From Dysidea avara (Eukaryota > Porifera > Demospongiae > Dictyoceratida > Dysideidae), in contig NC_089277.1 in assembly GCF_963678975.1 (NCBI RefSeq), positions 23,634,672 to 23,698,671 of the forward strand: a stretch of DNA of 64,000 nucleotides. Direction: 5' to 3'. The notes under the pieces are model-generated. The model saw only the letters and a program-made list of their open reading frames with translations. It made no database searches and was not told where the DNA came from. Made by a program: the position numbers and the translations under genes. Numbering within the stretch: the first letter of the stretch is position 1; every line of letters begins with the position of its first letter. Of this stretch, positions 1 through 13,885 are shown piece after piece.

Positions 1-440
1 CAGCCATCATTTTACGCCTCAATAACAAACTCACCAATGGCATGTGCCTTTTATGATTCCGACGAGTGTGTTCCCTCTGCACCTTGTATTTCCTTTTATC
101 TTCAATCAGGTTGGTTGTCTTCTTCTTCAAGAATCGTAACCATATTGAGGCGTTAATTTTCTGTATCAATACTTTCTTTCAGCCTCGCTTTCAGCAGCAT
201 AATTATTTAGACACCACCTCAGAGCAGGATTTCAGAAGTGCTTCAGTCCTGGCACTACTATAAGAGGTATACAGCTAGATATCTGCAACTTCGCGATTGG
301 GACCCCGTTCGCGGTAGCTTCGCAACCACACCCATCAAATAAAGATCTAGGTGGACTAATAGCGATAGAGTACGGAGATCACGCCTCTTAACAATCTAGC
401 TATTTACTTAGCTAACAGTAAACAAGATGACCTCACCCCT
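1..440. repeat. diverged dispersed repeat, copy 1
   Basis: This stretch resembles 15690-16100 over most of its length. Shared landmarks include AACTCACCA, TGTGCCTTTT, CGAGTGTGT, TTAGACACCAC and ACCACACCC in the same order. No intact reading frame runs through either copy. I cannot name the family. It could be an old non-autonomous element or a segmental duplicate. Confidence 0.55.
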
Positions 441-481
441 TATTGGTCTAGCTAGCTGCACACCCCTTGGCTGACTCAAGA

Positions 482-529
482 TATACTCTAATACGACAGT
501 CATGTAAGATATTCTAATAGAGCAGTCAC
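482..529 (+). repeat. CTCTAATAGARCAGTCA motif, two units
   Basis: Two degenerate units of a 20-bp motif found throughout the window (consensus ATACTCTAATAGARCAGTCA). It lies just upstream of the palindromic element at 583-840. The partial palindrome at 12536-12725 is preceded by the same motif. Confidence 0.6.
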
Positions 530-582
530 AAGTTACACTGTAGCTAGCTGTGCTACAACATAAAACTACACAAACCAGTTCT

Positions 583-840
583 TTAAAAAAATGTCAATTT
601 AAAAATGAAGTAGGGATTTATGCAATAAAAGTAGTGAAACAAGAGATGAATGATGGTATTACAGCATAGCTCAGTGGGAAAGTCCCTACTTTGGCAGTGA
701 ACAAAATAATTGTTATAGCTAATGTGCCAAAGTAGGGACTTTCCCACCAAGCTATGCTGTAATACCATCATTCAACTCTTGTTTCACTACTTTTATTGCA
801 TAGATCCCTACTTCATTTTTAAATTGACAATTTTTAAAAA
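583..840. mobile_element. palindromic foldback MITE (GTAGGGA family)
   Basis: Near-perfect inverted arms of about 120 bp around a short AT-rich loop at about 700-720. Both arms carry TTTAAAAATGAAGTAGGGA, TAGTGAAACAAGAG and GCATAGCT in mirror order. The element is non-coding; the minus-strand reading frame across it is a by-product of the palindrome. A truncated relative is at 12536-12725. Another palindrome with the AGTAGGGA core but different arms is at 36240-36575. Confidence 0.85.
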
Positions 841-1489
841 TACTATCAGTTTTGTATTGCGACTATTGCGGGTCACATGAAATACCAAATAAAACAAAGC
901 AATTAAGGGTAATATAGTTAGATGGCACTTAGAGCGTGTCCAACCTCCCCTGTGTCTTACAGCATGCCCAAACTCCTCTGTGTATCAAGCATGTTATCAT
1001 ACACATGTGCACTTAGTCACATAAAAACCACCAAGCCACTACCACTCATAGTTTGTTTACTGGCTGCTCACTAACTTAACCGGCTCAGTGTTTAGACACG
1101 TACAGTGTTGTTTCAGTGAACTGCACTGTGTCAGACTAGGTCGTACCAACATGTTAATGAATTATTACTATACAATTACAAGTGTAGCAAAGTGACAAAA
1201 CACAAGTGGATTTATACCATTTTTATTAATTCTGTATGTAACATCCCTCACAATAAACACTAAACAATTGCACATCGAGTCAGTCACATCAGCACTTAGA
1301 CCTTCCACACATTATTATGACTTTTGAGAGATGAACCATCATAATTGAAAACTGAGACACAAAAAAGTACATAAATGAGTCCTTGGTCACATGCAACCAC
1401 CAAACAGGTTAGTGAATTAACGCCTATGAAGTGCTAAAGGCAACGTGAGAAACAAGGGCCTATTAAACTAAGGTGTTACAACCGTACGC
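841..1489. other. no gene recognised
   Basis: AT-rich sequence between a MITE and a LINE fragment. I see no long reading frame, RNA gene or clear repeat structure in it. Confidence 0.5.
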
Positions 1490-1514
1490 GTGCTGTGTGT
1501 GACAACCCTGAAAT

Positions 1515-2330
1515 TTATCCTTTGGCAAATGCGGTACACAAAGCTGAACTGGAATGAACACTGTAAATATGTTTCAGCTAAAGCTACTAAAGCACTCAAT
1601 TTTCTTCGCCACTGCCTGTTCAATGCTCCTTCATCCATTAAATCTACTGCTTACAAATGCATTGTCCGCCCCGTTATGGAATATGCCAGTCCAGTTTGGC
1701 ATCCTCATACTGCTAAAAACATCAATGCTCTGGAATCTGTTCAGCGTAGAGCTGCCCGTTGGGCTTCCAATAGTAGGTGGATTCCTTCATCTCACTGTTG
1801 GAGTAAGTCTTCTGACGAATGCATCCAAGCATTAAAGTGGCCTACCATTCAACAGCGTCACAACTACTTTACTATTTGTTGCATTCATGATAGTCTCTAC
1901 CACAGGAATTCCTTACCATTTAGTGAACATTTTCAGTTGTCCCAAGCTCCCACAAGGTGTCACCCTCTATCTCTCCGGCCTGTGACATCGTCTATCAATT
2001 CGTTTCGTTACTCTTTCTTTGTAAACAGCCCATTTCTGTGGAATACCATACCCCATACCATCCTGCGAATTAAACAGCCACCCTTGTTCCGTTTAGCCCT
2101 CCGTTGTTTTCTTTTTGAATCTTCTGTATACTTAATGTTCTTGTTTTGTTAGTATTTATTTTTGTTCTTGTAGTAGTTTTGTTTTACAGGTGTATTTGCT
2201 TATGTCATTGTTTTTGTAATTTCTGGTGTGTATGTGCTTTTTGTGGGAAGTACGCCTACAGGCTTGTCCTTTTGTACAACCCGGTCTTTTGACAAAATTG
2301 ATAATAACTAACTAACTAACTACACCATTT
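1515..2330 (+). mobile_element. LINE (CR1/L2-type) 3' end, 5'-truncated
   Basis: The frame encodes the C-terminal region after the reverse transcriptase of jockey-superfamily LINEs. It contains VRPVMEYASPVW, then the helix SVQRRAARWA, and later FFVNSPFLWNTIP. The RT core (YADD region) and endonuclease are missing, so this is a 5'-truncated insertion. Stop at about 2152. The non-coding tail ends in tandem ACTA/TAAC units at about 2305-2323, a normal LINE 3' repeat tail. It lies in the presumed intron upstream of the myosin exon at 4656. Confidence 0.85.
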
Positions 2331-2546
2331 TGATGGTGCTGAATAAAAGCTGTTTATCTTTTACCAGTATTCCTTACTAAACAACTAACGAACCTGAGCT
2401 CCAGTATCTATTGCTTCACTCTGGGTTAAAACCTTATCATTCCACTGACCTCACTTTTTTACTGCATTTAACTACACTGTTTAAGGAGTGCTTCCTTAGC
2501 TCTCTGTAAATCTCTGTAAACTACACTGACTATATGACTCAGGCAA

Positions 2547-2900
2547 GTTGCACAAGTTTATGGGAGCCTGTATTCCGAGGTTATCCATTGGAAAAAGATT
2601 CTGTTTAAACTTCCTTCTGCTGAATGTGGTAGAGCTTTCGTTGCAGAGCAAGCTTGTCTGTTTCGTGCTTATGGGACTGGGAGAGTATTGCTTTAAAGGC
2701 TGCCATGATTATGCCTGTGTTTTTGTTCAGCGTCCACATACTAAATCTAAGAATAAAGATCATATTTGTCATCTCAATCGTCGTTTGGCTCTTTGGCATC
2801 AGGGTGATATTGATGCGTTCGAGGGGTAGCCAACGTCTTGGGACGCTCGCTCGGACTCTCGTACACTATCTGAGAAATCCATTAAATATTTAGAAATCCC
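2547..2900 (+). pseudogene. decayed retroelement polyprotein fragment, frameshifted
   Basis: Three adjacent reading frames give consecutive pieces of one protein: ACLFRAYGTGRVLL, then ALKAAMIMPVFLF, then KSKNKDHICHLNRRLALW followed by GDIDAF. The phase changes twice, so the reading frame is broken. From memory, this pattern occurs upstream of the RT domain in polyproteins common in sponge and cnidarian genomes. I did not confirm that by search. No RT motif itself is present. Confidence 0.45.
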
Positions 2901-3257
2901 AAATCCACAAAATAGGTTATTCTCGTTATGAGGAAACCTGTACCGGGCACGATGATTTCAGAATAGTATGCTATTCCTTCTACACTCACTCATGGTTTTC
3001 TCACTCGCTTCCACAAGCCGAGTATAACACTGGGTATGCCATCGCTTTTGTCTTATTGCCATGCTTTGCGTGAGATATATCAACACTGTTCAGAGCCTCC
3101 TTGCTTATTGAGCTAATGAGCATTAAGTCCAGTCAACCTTACCTCTTGAAGTGAATTGACATGAAGCTGGATTGAATGCGCATTGCGATCAATCCAGTTC
3201 TGATGTGAAATGGTCTGATCTGGTTTCGATGCACATTTGACTGTAGTGTGAAAAGCC

Positions 3258-3545
3258 TTAAGTTTAATTCTTTAGCAGGTTATGGATCAAGTATTGATAA
3301 TGGTGGCTTTTAGGCTATGGTTTGTATTTATCCATTGAAGCTATGTCTGATACTTCATGTTTAAAAATATGGGACAGGAATGTAATTTCTAATTCACTGA
3401 CGCATGATGGCACACGGCATACAAAGCAGTGTGTATTGAGTGATCACAAGTACTACAGATGTATGTGTACAAGTTGTCCAACCCCAGGCAATGGTGAAGG
3501 TGTTTGATAAGTGGATTGTGGATTACTGAAACCCATGCATTAATA
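3258..3545 (+). repeat. duplicated intron segment (pair with 40220-40745)
   Basis: This segment aligns in order with 40220-40745. Shared blocks include GGTAATGGTGGC/GATAATGGTGGC, ATGGTTTGTAT, GGACA.GAATGTA, CTGACRCATGATG, AAGTACTA and GTGGATTRTGGATTACTGAA. The second copy has extra sequence in the middle. It precedes the myosin exon at 4656, while its partner follows the preceding myosin exon at 39929-40085. Both are where the same intron of two gene copies would be. Confidence 0.65.
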
Positions 3546-3940
3546 TACAGAGCTCTGTTTAAATTACTCTAATAGAACATACAGTTCTTAAAATACTCTA
3601 ATAAAACAGTCAACTGATTTTTGATAAACTATGGTCTACTGTATTTAAAATGTTAGTATATGCACATGTGTATGGTCAAAGTTTATACAATGCAATGACC
3701 AAGTTATTTGAATACCACTGTTTCCACAAAGTATAGATTTTGAGAGAATTATAGATTTGTTTAGTGTATTAATAATTACTCTTAATAGAACACTCACTGG
3801 AAATAAAAATAGTCTAATTGAACAGTTATTTGTAGATCAGATTGTTTTGGATAACAAAGGTTTGAGTGTGCCTAGTTAAAATGCACTATGTACTGTGCAT
3901 TAAATGAATTTGTTAATTTTGTTATACATAGTACCTCAAT

Positions 3941-4540
3941 TGTGACCCAGTCTGGGAAAACCGATCTCATCGCCCATGTCAGCAGATTTAATTTTTCACC
4001 CAGTACACAAAGCTACATGAATAAGCTTTCACAATCAAAATCAGCTAGACTTGAGTGGTCTTGCTGGCTGCTTTTCCCAAGCCCAGTGGTGATCTGTATG
4101 TGTGGTGTGGGGCCTTAATGGAGCTCTGATCAGCCTGGGGATGGCTGTATGTGGCTATACAGCTCCATGGTGTTGATTAAGTACCTCTGCTGTGAATGTT
4201 CATTCATTTTAGCTAGTTTTGAGACCCGAATGGCCCATAACTTAGCCTAATTCATCCCTACACCTTCCTTTTTAATTTTTTGAACATCTTGCCCTCCTTC
4301 CAGGCCCCTGCCTCCCTTGGAGCCCGTCTGATACAGTCAACCTTGGTTTATAATGGTGGGAAACTTAGTTGTTGGCTACTTCCACAGTGGATGCTCTAGG
4401 AGGTAAGGAATTGGTATAAAACATGTCAAAATGTGGAGGACATAGCTTCAACCATTGGCGAACTACAACACACTAAATGCTTAAAACCAGCGTTTCTTGA
4501 TACTTCTATGATAAGACTGGTTTTCCCAGACTGGGCCACA
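3941..4540. mobile_element. TGTGACCCAGTCT-TIR transposon, 600 bp
   Basis: The terminal inverted repeat TGTGACCCAGTCTGGGAAAA starts at 3941 and its complement ends at 4540. The interior matches, in opposite orientation, the element at 26496-27138. Other short elements with this TIR are at 9336-9572, 35524-35764 and 44057-45585, mostly flanked by TA. It is non-coding. TA flanks suggest a Tc1/mariner-like mechanism, but I do not assign a superfamily. Confidence 0.8.
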
Positions 4541-4655
4541 ATTATACATTGGATGTTATAGCTAGAGATTTCATCATAGCTGTACTAAATGCATGCATAC
4601 CAAACATCTTTTTAATCTGTTGAATTGCTGTTAATGCACAATTGCTATCATATAG

Positions 4656-4820
4656 TTGGCAGTTATTGGTGGCTTTGTGTCACATTACTTGCTGGAGAAG
4701 TCACGTATATGTAGTCAACAAGCTGAGGAGAGGAACTATCACGTCTTCTACCAGTTGTTAGCTGGAGCAGCAGCTAAACTGAGAGATGCACTAAAACTTG
4801 ATGGGAACACCACCTTCAGT
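4656..4820 (+). CDS. myosin VI-like motor domain, single exon (copy A)
   Basis: After a splice acceptor (CATATAG|T) the exon reads [20 protein letters not shown], then about ten residues including [15 protein letters not shown], and ends near TTFS at the donor [18 protein letters not shown] and [13 protein letters not shown] are the motor segment after switch 1, which helps form the nucleotide-pocket and relay region of an actin motor. [20 protein letters not shown] wording is closest to class VI, the minus-end-directed myosin. The exon starts in phase 0 and would fit the exon ending at 40085 exactly, but it lies 35 kb upstream of it. It must therefore belong to another gene copy or reflect rearrangement. 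I found no following exon (YLNRG region) before 24 kb, so this copy looks like a fragment. Confidence 0.8.
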
Positions 4821-4828
4821 GTATATAA

Positions 4829-7062
<2,234 letters not shown>

Positions 7063-7065
7063 GTA

Positions 7066-7097
<32 letters not shown>

Positions 7098-7100
7098 TGT
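7063..7100. repeat. (GTGC)n microsatellite
   Basis: About eight units of GTGC at the outer edge of the foldback element that follows. Confidence 0.85.
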
Positions 7101-7129
7101 ATTCATAAAAATCGATTGCATAATTGTGA

Positions 7130-8575
7130 CATAGGTTGGATTTTGTGTCATATCTCCATGGTCTTTATCTCGATTCCTTTCAAACCACCAAAAGGCACTC
7201 CTACAATGGTTACTCCATCTACATAGCAATTTCAACTCAGTCCATGAAGCGGTTTACCCTGTAGGCGTGACAACAAATCAATCTTGTTGTACGAGAATAA
7301 CCGGTCATAACTCCCAAACCATTCTTTGGATTTGCACCAAATTTGGTGCTAGGATTTTCCTTTGGACTCCCTTTCTGTGTGCCAAATGTCAAGGCAATTG
7401 GAGTACACATTTTCGTTTTATAGCAATTTTTTGCAAGTGTGCATAAACACGAAGAAAAAAAAACTAAAAAAGGAAGAAAAAAATTGAAACGTTGGCAGCT
7501 CATATCTTGGAAATGGCTGGAGTGATTTTCTTCAAATTTGGTATGTAGACTCCTCTAGCTGGCGGGCAACTCTGTAGCGGTTTTGGTTCCAATCGGATAA
7601 GAGATCACCAAGATACAAAAGTGTGACAATTATGTTTTCTTTCTTCCTGTCAATATACTCATGGTGTGATGCGCCGGTTTCTTGGGCCGCACGACACACT
7701 ACCGTGTGTCTTGATAATCAATCGAAACCACCATGACCACACCCCTTTTGGGAAAGTACAGATCTTTGCAGGCCGACTCAAAATCAAGACACACGATAGT
7801 GTGTCGTGCGGCCCAAGAAGCCGGCGCGCCACACAGTGAGTATATTGACAGGAAGAAAGAAAACATAATTGTCACACTTTTGTATCTTGGTGATCCCTTA
7901 TTCGATTGGAACCAAATTTGCTGGAGACGTGCCGCACAGTTAGGGTAGTCTACATACCAACTTTGAAGAAATTCGCTCCAGCCATTTCCGAGATACGAGC
8001 GAACAAAATTTCGTTTTAATTTCTTCGTTTTTTTCTTCTTCTTCATCTTCTTCATTTCGCACACTTCGCAAAATTCGCCATAAAACACGAATGCGTGCTC
8101 TGATTGGGCTGAAATTTGGCACACTTAAAGGGCTCATTAAGGCGGATCTCCGTACCAACTTTGGTAGGAATCCGATGAACATTCACGGAGTTATTACCGA
8201 TTATTTGCGTAAAATAAGGTCGAAGGTCTGTCACGACTACAGGGTAAACGCCTTGGAGGAATCAGTTGAAAATTGATATGTAGATGGAGCAACCATCGTA
8301 GGAGTGCCTTGTTGTGGTTTGAAAGGAATCGGGATAAAGACCATGGAGATATGACACGAAACCCAACCTGTGTCAAAATTACGCGATCGATTTTTATGAA
8401 TAAAAAAACTATTAGTTTTCGTATCTACCAGGCAAACCGCTTAGAGCAACGAGCTGAAAATCAGTATGTAGCTGGAATAATCATCATAGAAAGTCCTTGC
8501 AGTAGTACAGAAGAATCGGATTACAAATCACTGAGTTATGATTCGAAAGGCAACTAGGTGCAGCAAATGCGAGAT
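7130..8575. mobile_element. large foldback element X (two arms)
   Basis: The left arm (about 7130-7713) and right arm (about 7784-8575) are inverted copies around a 70-bp spacer. Mirror landmarks are GCGTGACAACA/TGTCACGAC, AAATGGCTGGAG/CTCCAGCCATTT, TATTGACAGGAAGAAAGAAA and GGGCCGCACGACACACTA. Near the centre is a short palindrome, ACACACGGTAGTGTGT-like. The right arm runs straight into the 20-bp motif units and then the 31-bp satellite. A single arm in the same orientation precedes the second satellite (28385-29200). A truncated arm is at 40808-41018. No conserved protein is encoded. Confidence 0.8.
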
Positions 8576-8636
8576 CGAGATACTCTAATAGAACAGTCAC
8601 TCTAATAGAACAGTCACCCTAATAAAGCATTCAGCT
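8576..8636 (+). repeat. CTCTAATAGARCAGTCA motif, three units
   Basis: Begins with GAGATCGAGATACTCTAATA and repeats the ~18-20 bp unit to about 8636. It sits exactly between the foldback arm and the satellite, as at 29201-29272. Confidence 0.8.
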
Positions 8637-9067
8637 GCATTTATAATTTACTCAGTTATATTACATTGTAAGTTATTCTGTAGGGAATTCAGCTACAAAC
8701 AAGTCACCCTGTAGTCAGATCAGCTAGAAGAAGGTACCTAATAGAGAGTTCAGCTACAAATAAGCCATCATGTAGAGAGTTCAGCTCAAATAAATCACCC
8801 TGTAGAGAATTCAGCTACAAACAAATTGCCCTGTAGAGAGATCAGCTAGAAGAAGTTACCTTGTAGGGAGTTCAGTTACAAAGAAACAATCATGCAAAGA
8901 GTTTAGCTACAAACAAATCACCCAGTAAAAAGTTCCGCTATGAACAGATCACACTGTAGAGAGTTCAGTTAGAAACAAGTCATCCTGTAGATAGATCAGC
9001 TAGAAGAAGTCACTTTGTAGAGAGTTCAGCTACAAAGAAACCACCATGTAAAAGAGTTCAGCTGCAA

Positions 9068-9192
9068 ACATAGATATAGATTTCATCATATCTATGTTGA
9101 TTTCATCATATCTATAGATTTCATACTGTACTGATTGGTCCTTGCATAGATATAGATTTCATCATATCTATGCAAGGACCAATCAGTACAGT
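9068..9192. repeat. nested palindromes inside the satellite
   Basis: ATAGATATAGATTTCATCAT repeats occur three times. A 75-bp palindrome at about 9113-9187 has arms reading TACTGATTGGTCCTTGCATA. This is the 5' junction of the LINE fragment that interrupts the array. Confidence 0.7.
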
Positions 9193-9662
9193 AATTCATT
9201 CTTCCCTAGATCAATTAGACTGTGGAATTCACTCCCACCTGACCTAATCCAACAACAATCATTACAATTTTTTAAGTACCAACTGAAATTATTATTACTT
9301 TCCCCTACCAATCAGTAATCCCATAATCAATCATATGTGACCCGGTCTGCGAAAAGGGCTCTTATAGCCTTTCCAATTGCATATATATGGTAACCCATAA
9401 CTTTACTGGTGAATATGGTACAAGCCTACAATTTGGTCACTCAACAACCCTAACCTGGCAGTAGCTGTGGGTGTAATTACATGGTGATAGCTTTAGTAGA
9501 TTAGGAGTTATGATTAGCCAAACATGGATAATTGGAAAGGCTATAAAAGCCCTTTTCGCAGACCGGGTCACATATTGTAAAACATTTTGTATGCATGTTT
9601 CATATGTGCGTTAATCCTCAAACTGAGGCTGCACATTTTTGGAAAATAAATAAATAAATAAA
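9193..9662 (+). mobile_element. LINE 3' end inserted in the satellite
   Basis: A short coding remnant reads NSFFPRSIRLWNSLPPDLI and ends QQQSLQFFKYQL...NQ with a stop at about 9319. This is the typical extreme C-terminus of CR1/L2-type ORF2. The 3' end is a (AAAT)n tail at about 9645-9661, after which the satellite resumes. The MITE at 9336-9572 splits the 3' UTR. Confidence 0.8.
9336..9572. mobile_element. TGTGACCCGGTCT-TIR MITE, TA-flanked
   Basis: The left terminus TGTGACCCGGTCTGCGAAAA is mirrored perfectly at the right end. The inverted repeat extends through GGGCTNTTATAGCCTTTCCAA, about 44 bp. TA flanks both sides. It is nested in the LINE 3' UTR, which is nested in the satellite, giving a clear relative order of insertion. 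Confidence 0.9.
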
Positions 9663-12168
9663 TTCAAACAAATCACCTGTAGAGAATTCAACTACAAACA
9701 AATCACCCTGTAGAAAGATCAGCTAGAAGAAGTTACCTTGTAGAGAGTTCAGCTACAAACAAATCACCCTGTAGAAAGTTCAGCTACAAACAAGTCACCC
9801 TGTAGAGAGATCAGCTAGAAACAAGTCATCCTGTAGAGAGTTCAGCTAGAAGAAGTTACGTTGTACAGAGTTCAGCTACAAAGAAACTACCATGTGGAGA
9901 GTTCAGCTGCAAATAAATCGCCCTGTAGAGAATTCAGCTACAAACAAATCACCCTGTAGAAAAGTAGATCAGCTAGAAGAAGTTACCTTGTAGAGAGTTC
10001 AGCTACAAACAAATCACGCTGTAGAGAGTTCAGCTAGAAACAAGACACTCTGTAGAGAGATCAGCTAGAAACAAGCCACCCGTAGAGAGTTCAGCTAGAA
10101 TAAGTTACACTGTAGAGAGTTCGGCTACAAAGAAACTACCATGTAGAGAGTTCAGCTGCAAACAAATCGCCTGTAGAGAATTCAGCTACAAACAAATCAC
10201 CCTGTAGAAAGATCAGCTAGAAGAAGTTACCTTGTAGAGAGTTCAGCTACAAACAAATCACCCTGTAGAGAGTTCAGCTACAAACAAGTCACCCTGTAGA
10301 GAGATCAGCTAGAAACAAGTCATCCTGTAGAGAGTTCAGCTAGAAGAAGTTACATTGTAGAGAGTTCAGCTACAAAGAAACTACCATGTAGAGAGTTCAG
10401 CTGCAAGCAAATCGCCCTGTAGAGAATTCAGCTACAAGCAAATCACCCTGTAGAAAGATCAGCTAGAAGAAGTTACCTTGTAGAGAGTTCAGCTACAAAC
10501 AAATCACCCTGTAGAGAGTTCAGCTAGAAACAAGTCACCCTGTAGAGAGATCAGCTACAAACAAGTCATCCTGTAGAGAGTTCAGCTAGAAGAAGTTACA
10601 TTGTAGAGAGTTCAGCTACAAAGAAACTACCATGTAGAGAGTTCAGCTGCAAATAAATCACCCTGTAGAGAATTCAGCTACAAACAAATCACCCTGTAGA
10701 AAGATCAGCTAGAAGACGTTACCTTGTAGAGAGTTCAGCTACAAACAAATCACCGTGTAGAGAATTCAGCTACAAAGAAACTACCATATAGAGAGTTCAG
10801 CTGCAAACAAATCGCCCTGTAGAGAGTTCAGCTACAAACAAGTCACCATGTAGAGAGTTCAGCTAGAAGAAGTTACATTGTAGAGAGTTCAGCTACAAAG
10901 AAACTACCATGTAGAGAGTTCAGCTGCAAACAAATCGCCCTGTAGAGAATTCAGCTACAAACAAATTACCCTGTAAAAAGATCAGCTAGAAGAAGTTACC
11001 TTGTAGAGAGTTCAGCTACAAACAAATCACCCTGTAGAGAGTTCAGCTAGAAACAAGTCACCCTGTAGAGAGATCAACTAGAAACAAGCCACCCGTAGAG
11101 AGTTCAGCTAGAATAAGTTACACTGTAGAGAGTTCGGCTACAAAGAAACTACCATGTAGAGAGTTCAGCTGCAAACAAATTGCCCTGTAGAGAATTCAGC
11201 TACAAACAAATCACCCTGTAGAAAGATCAGCTAGAAGAAGTTACCTTGTAGAGAGTTCAGCTACAAACAAATCACCCTGTAGAGAGTTCAGCTACAAACA
11301 AGTCACCCTGTAGAGAGATCAGCTAGAAACAAGTCATCCTGTAGAGAGTTCAGCTAGAAGAAGTTACATTGTAGAGAGTTCAGTTACAAAGAAACTACCA
11401 TGTAGAGAGTTTAGCTGCAAACAAATCGCCCTGTAGAGAATTCAGCTACAAACAAATCACCCTGTAGAAAGATCAGCTAGAAGAAGTTACCTTGTAGAGA
11501 GTTCAGCTACAAACAAATCACCTTGTAGAGAGTTCAGCTACAAACAAGTCACCCTGTAGAGAGATCAGCTAGAAACAAGCCACCCGTAGAGAGTTTAGCT
11601 AGAAGTAGTTACATTGTAGAGAGTTCAGCAGTTTAGCTGCAAACAAATCACCCTGTAGAGAATTCAGCTACAAACAAATCACCCTGTAGAAAGATCAGCT
11701 AGAAGAAGTTACCTTGTAGAGAGTTCAGCTACAAACAAATCACCTTGTAGAGAGTTCAGCTACAAACAAGTCACCCTGTAGAGAGATCAGCTAGAAACAA
11801 GCCACCCGTAGAGAGTTCAGCTAGAAGTAGTTACATTGTAGAGAGTTCAGCAGTTTAGCTGCAAACAAATCACCCTGTAGAGAATTCAGCTACAAACAAA
11901 TCACCCTGTAGAAAGATCAGCTAGAAGAAGTTACCTTGTAGAGAGTTCAGCTACAAACAAATCCCCCTCTAGAGAGTTCAGCTACAAACAAGTCATCCGG
12001 CAGAGGGATCAGCTAGAAGGATCACCTTGCAGAGAGGTCAGCTACAAAGAAATCACCCTGCTTCATCTTTTCTTCTTCATGTAGTAAAGAAAAAAATGAC
12101 AGGTTAAAAAGCCCTAAAGCCGGCCATAGGCCGGCTTTGGGGTATACAAATGCAAAAAGAAGTGAAAT

Positions 12169-12490
12169 CTAATCCAAAACAGCCAAGCTGTAAAAAAAGA
12201 GTGCGGCCCTGAGAAAGGCTATGGTGAAAAAAGATGTGAAATCCAAGGTGGCGGCCAAGAAATGGCTGTGATGGTAGGTTAATGGTAAAAATTTTAATAA
12301 CAACAATTCAGTGAATTTAGTGCCACTTGGTCTTGGCACAAAATTCACTTGAATTGTCGTTATTAAAATTTTTACCATTAACCTACCATCACAGCCATTT
12401 CTTGGCCGCCACCTTGGATTTCACATCTTTTTTCACCATAGCCTTTCTCAGGGCCGCACTCTTTTTTTACAGCTTGGCTGTTTTGGATTA
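12169..12490. mobile_element. foldback MITE closing satellite composite 1
   Basis: Inverted arms of about 145 bp carry TAATCCAAAACAGCCAAGCT, AGTGCGGCCCTGAGAAAGGC and AAGAAATGGCTGTGATGG in mirror order around a ~20-bp loop at about 12322. A GC-rich hairpin (AAGCCGGCCATAGGCCGGCTT) precedes it at 12116. The same hairpin and foldback follow the second satellite at 35860-36225. The element is non-coding. Confidence 0.88.
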
Positions 12491-12535
12491 GATATTCTAA
12501 TACAGTAGTCATCCTAATAGAGCTTATAGCTAGCT

Positions 12536-12725
12536 GTATGCTTTGCAAAAAGCTAAATGAACTAATATATTAAAATTATCAATTTAAAAATGAACTAGGA
12601 TAGCTCATGCCAAAGTAGGGATTTCCCACTGAGCTATGCTGTAATAGCTATATCTCTTGTTTAACTACTTTTTATTGCTTGGATCCCTACTTCATTTGTA
12701 ATTTTTAGTATACTATGTATAAGTA
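12536..12725. mobile_element. truncated copy of the 583-840 MITE
   Basis: Contains ATCAATTTAAAAATGAA, CCAAAGTAGGGA, GAGCTATGCTGTAAT and GGATCCCTACTTCATTT in the same order as the right part of 583-840. The left arm is shortened. The 20-bp motif precedes it, as at 482-529. Confidence 0.7.
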
Positions 12726-13119
12726 GGTTTAAACGTACAAGATGTATGGGTGAAGAGGAATAAACAAACCAGTTTTCAGCAAGGCGATTTAGTTTTTAAA
12801 CATGTAATTCTGTATTGAAATAATACTTCCGCATGCTATAGTGTACAGACCTGCGATAAAATTCAACGGATTTGACATGTTGTACTCGACAAGATGGCAC
12901 TTAGATTTACCAACTGTTCCCAAGATATGAACACAAACAGAAAGGATGTAAAATAATCATCGTTTCATGAAGATAGGAGAGTCCAGGAGTGCAATTAGTG
13001 TTTCTGAAGGGCTTGTTAATCATGGAAGACGTACCTTGGTAGAGCTGGGTGATATCACAATTTCCTACCAACAATATGTCATCAGCTGAAACACCACAAT
13101 ATTACTAATTAAATACCAC
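12726..13119. other. no gene recognised
   Basis: No supported coding region or repeat structure in this spacer between two foldback elements. Confidence 0.45.
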
Positions 13120-13854
13120 CATATCCATACTTAGGTGGTACAGTACTAAGGTACAGGAATGGCAAACAGCAATGGAACGCTACTTTATGGCCAATTTAAT
13201 ACACAATACTTTATGAATTTAACTGGCCAGTTTAGTGCACAATACTGAATTTATGCCACAATACTGGTAGAAGTAGCTTTTTCATTCACCAAAAAGGCTG
13301 GTACCACTTGCAGTAGTTTATACACTCCTCATTTAAGAACACCTCTTGTCTTAGATTCCACACAAAATTACATCATAATAACAAAACTTATGAACATTAT
13401 TTGAATCATACACTAACGTAAGTACGTACACATGTGCGTTGATAGTCAAACCAGGGATATCCCATCTACAATTTAGCCTCTGATAATTCAAGTCTCTTAT
13501 TGTAATGTACTTGGTACCCTTTATCAGTCTATTTGATTAATTAATTAATTAAAGTAATAATCCCTTTAAGGGATGAATTGTTGCATTAAAAACACACGTT
13601 ACCTGGGCCAAGGGATGTACATCAATGTTCTTTTAACAGCAGTATGCGATTTGGGAGTGAAAAGAGTGAATTCACAAACACAGCAAAATGTGTGTTTTAA
13701 TGTCACAATTCATCCCTTAAAGGGATTATTACTTTATTAATAATTATTTAATCAAACAGAGTGATAAAGTGTACTAAGTATATTACAATAAGAGACTTGA
13801 ATTATCAGTGGCCAAATTGTAGATTGAATATCCCTGGTTTGACTATCAATACAC

Positions 13855-13885
<31 letters not shown>

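Larger units (their letters stand above)
8633..12060 (+). repeat. 31-bp satellite array 1
   Basis: A tandem array of ~31-bp monomers (TGTAGAGAGTTCAGCTACAA plus a variable AACAAATCACCC-type end). Alternative ends are AAGAAACTACCA and AGAAGAAGTTACCT. About 90 monomers are present. Between about 9.7 and 11.5 kb variants recur every 246 bp, that is eight monomers. The array is interrupted at 9068-9662 by an inserted LINE fragment that itself carries a MITE. Confidence 0.93.

Noticed and set aside
3258-3545. An ordinary dispersed repeat unrelated to myosin
   Set aside because: Not fully excluded, but both copies lie in the same intron position relative to myosin VI exons, which favours gene duplication.
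7699-8557. Several open frames of 60-140 codons on both strands
   Set aside because: They mirror each other across the foldback and are not conserved as protein in the copy at 28385-29200.
8633-12060. CRISPR array
   Set aside because: The ~31-bp units are contiguous with no unique spacers, in a eukaryotic intron-rich context. It is satellite DNA.
12169-12378. Minus-strand frame also seen twice near 35909-36225
   Set aside because: The same peptide is produced from both arms of a palindrome. It is a foldback element, not a gene family.
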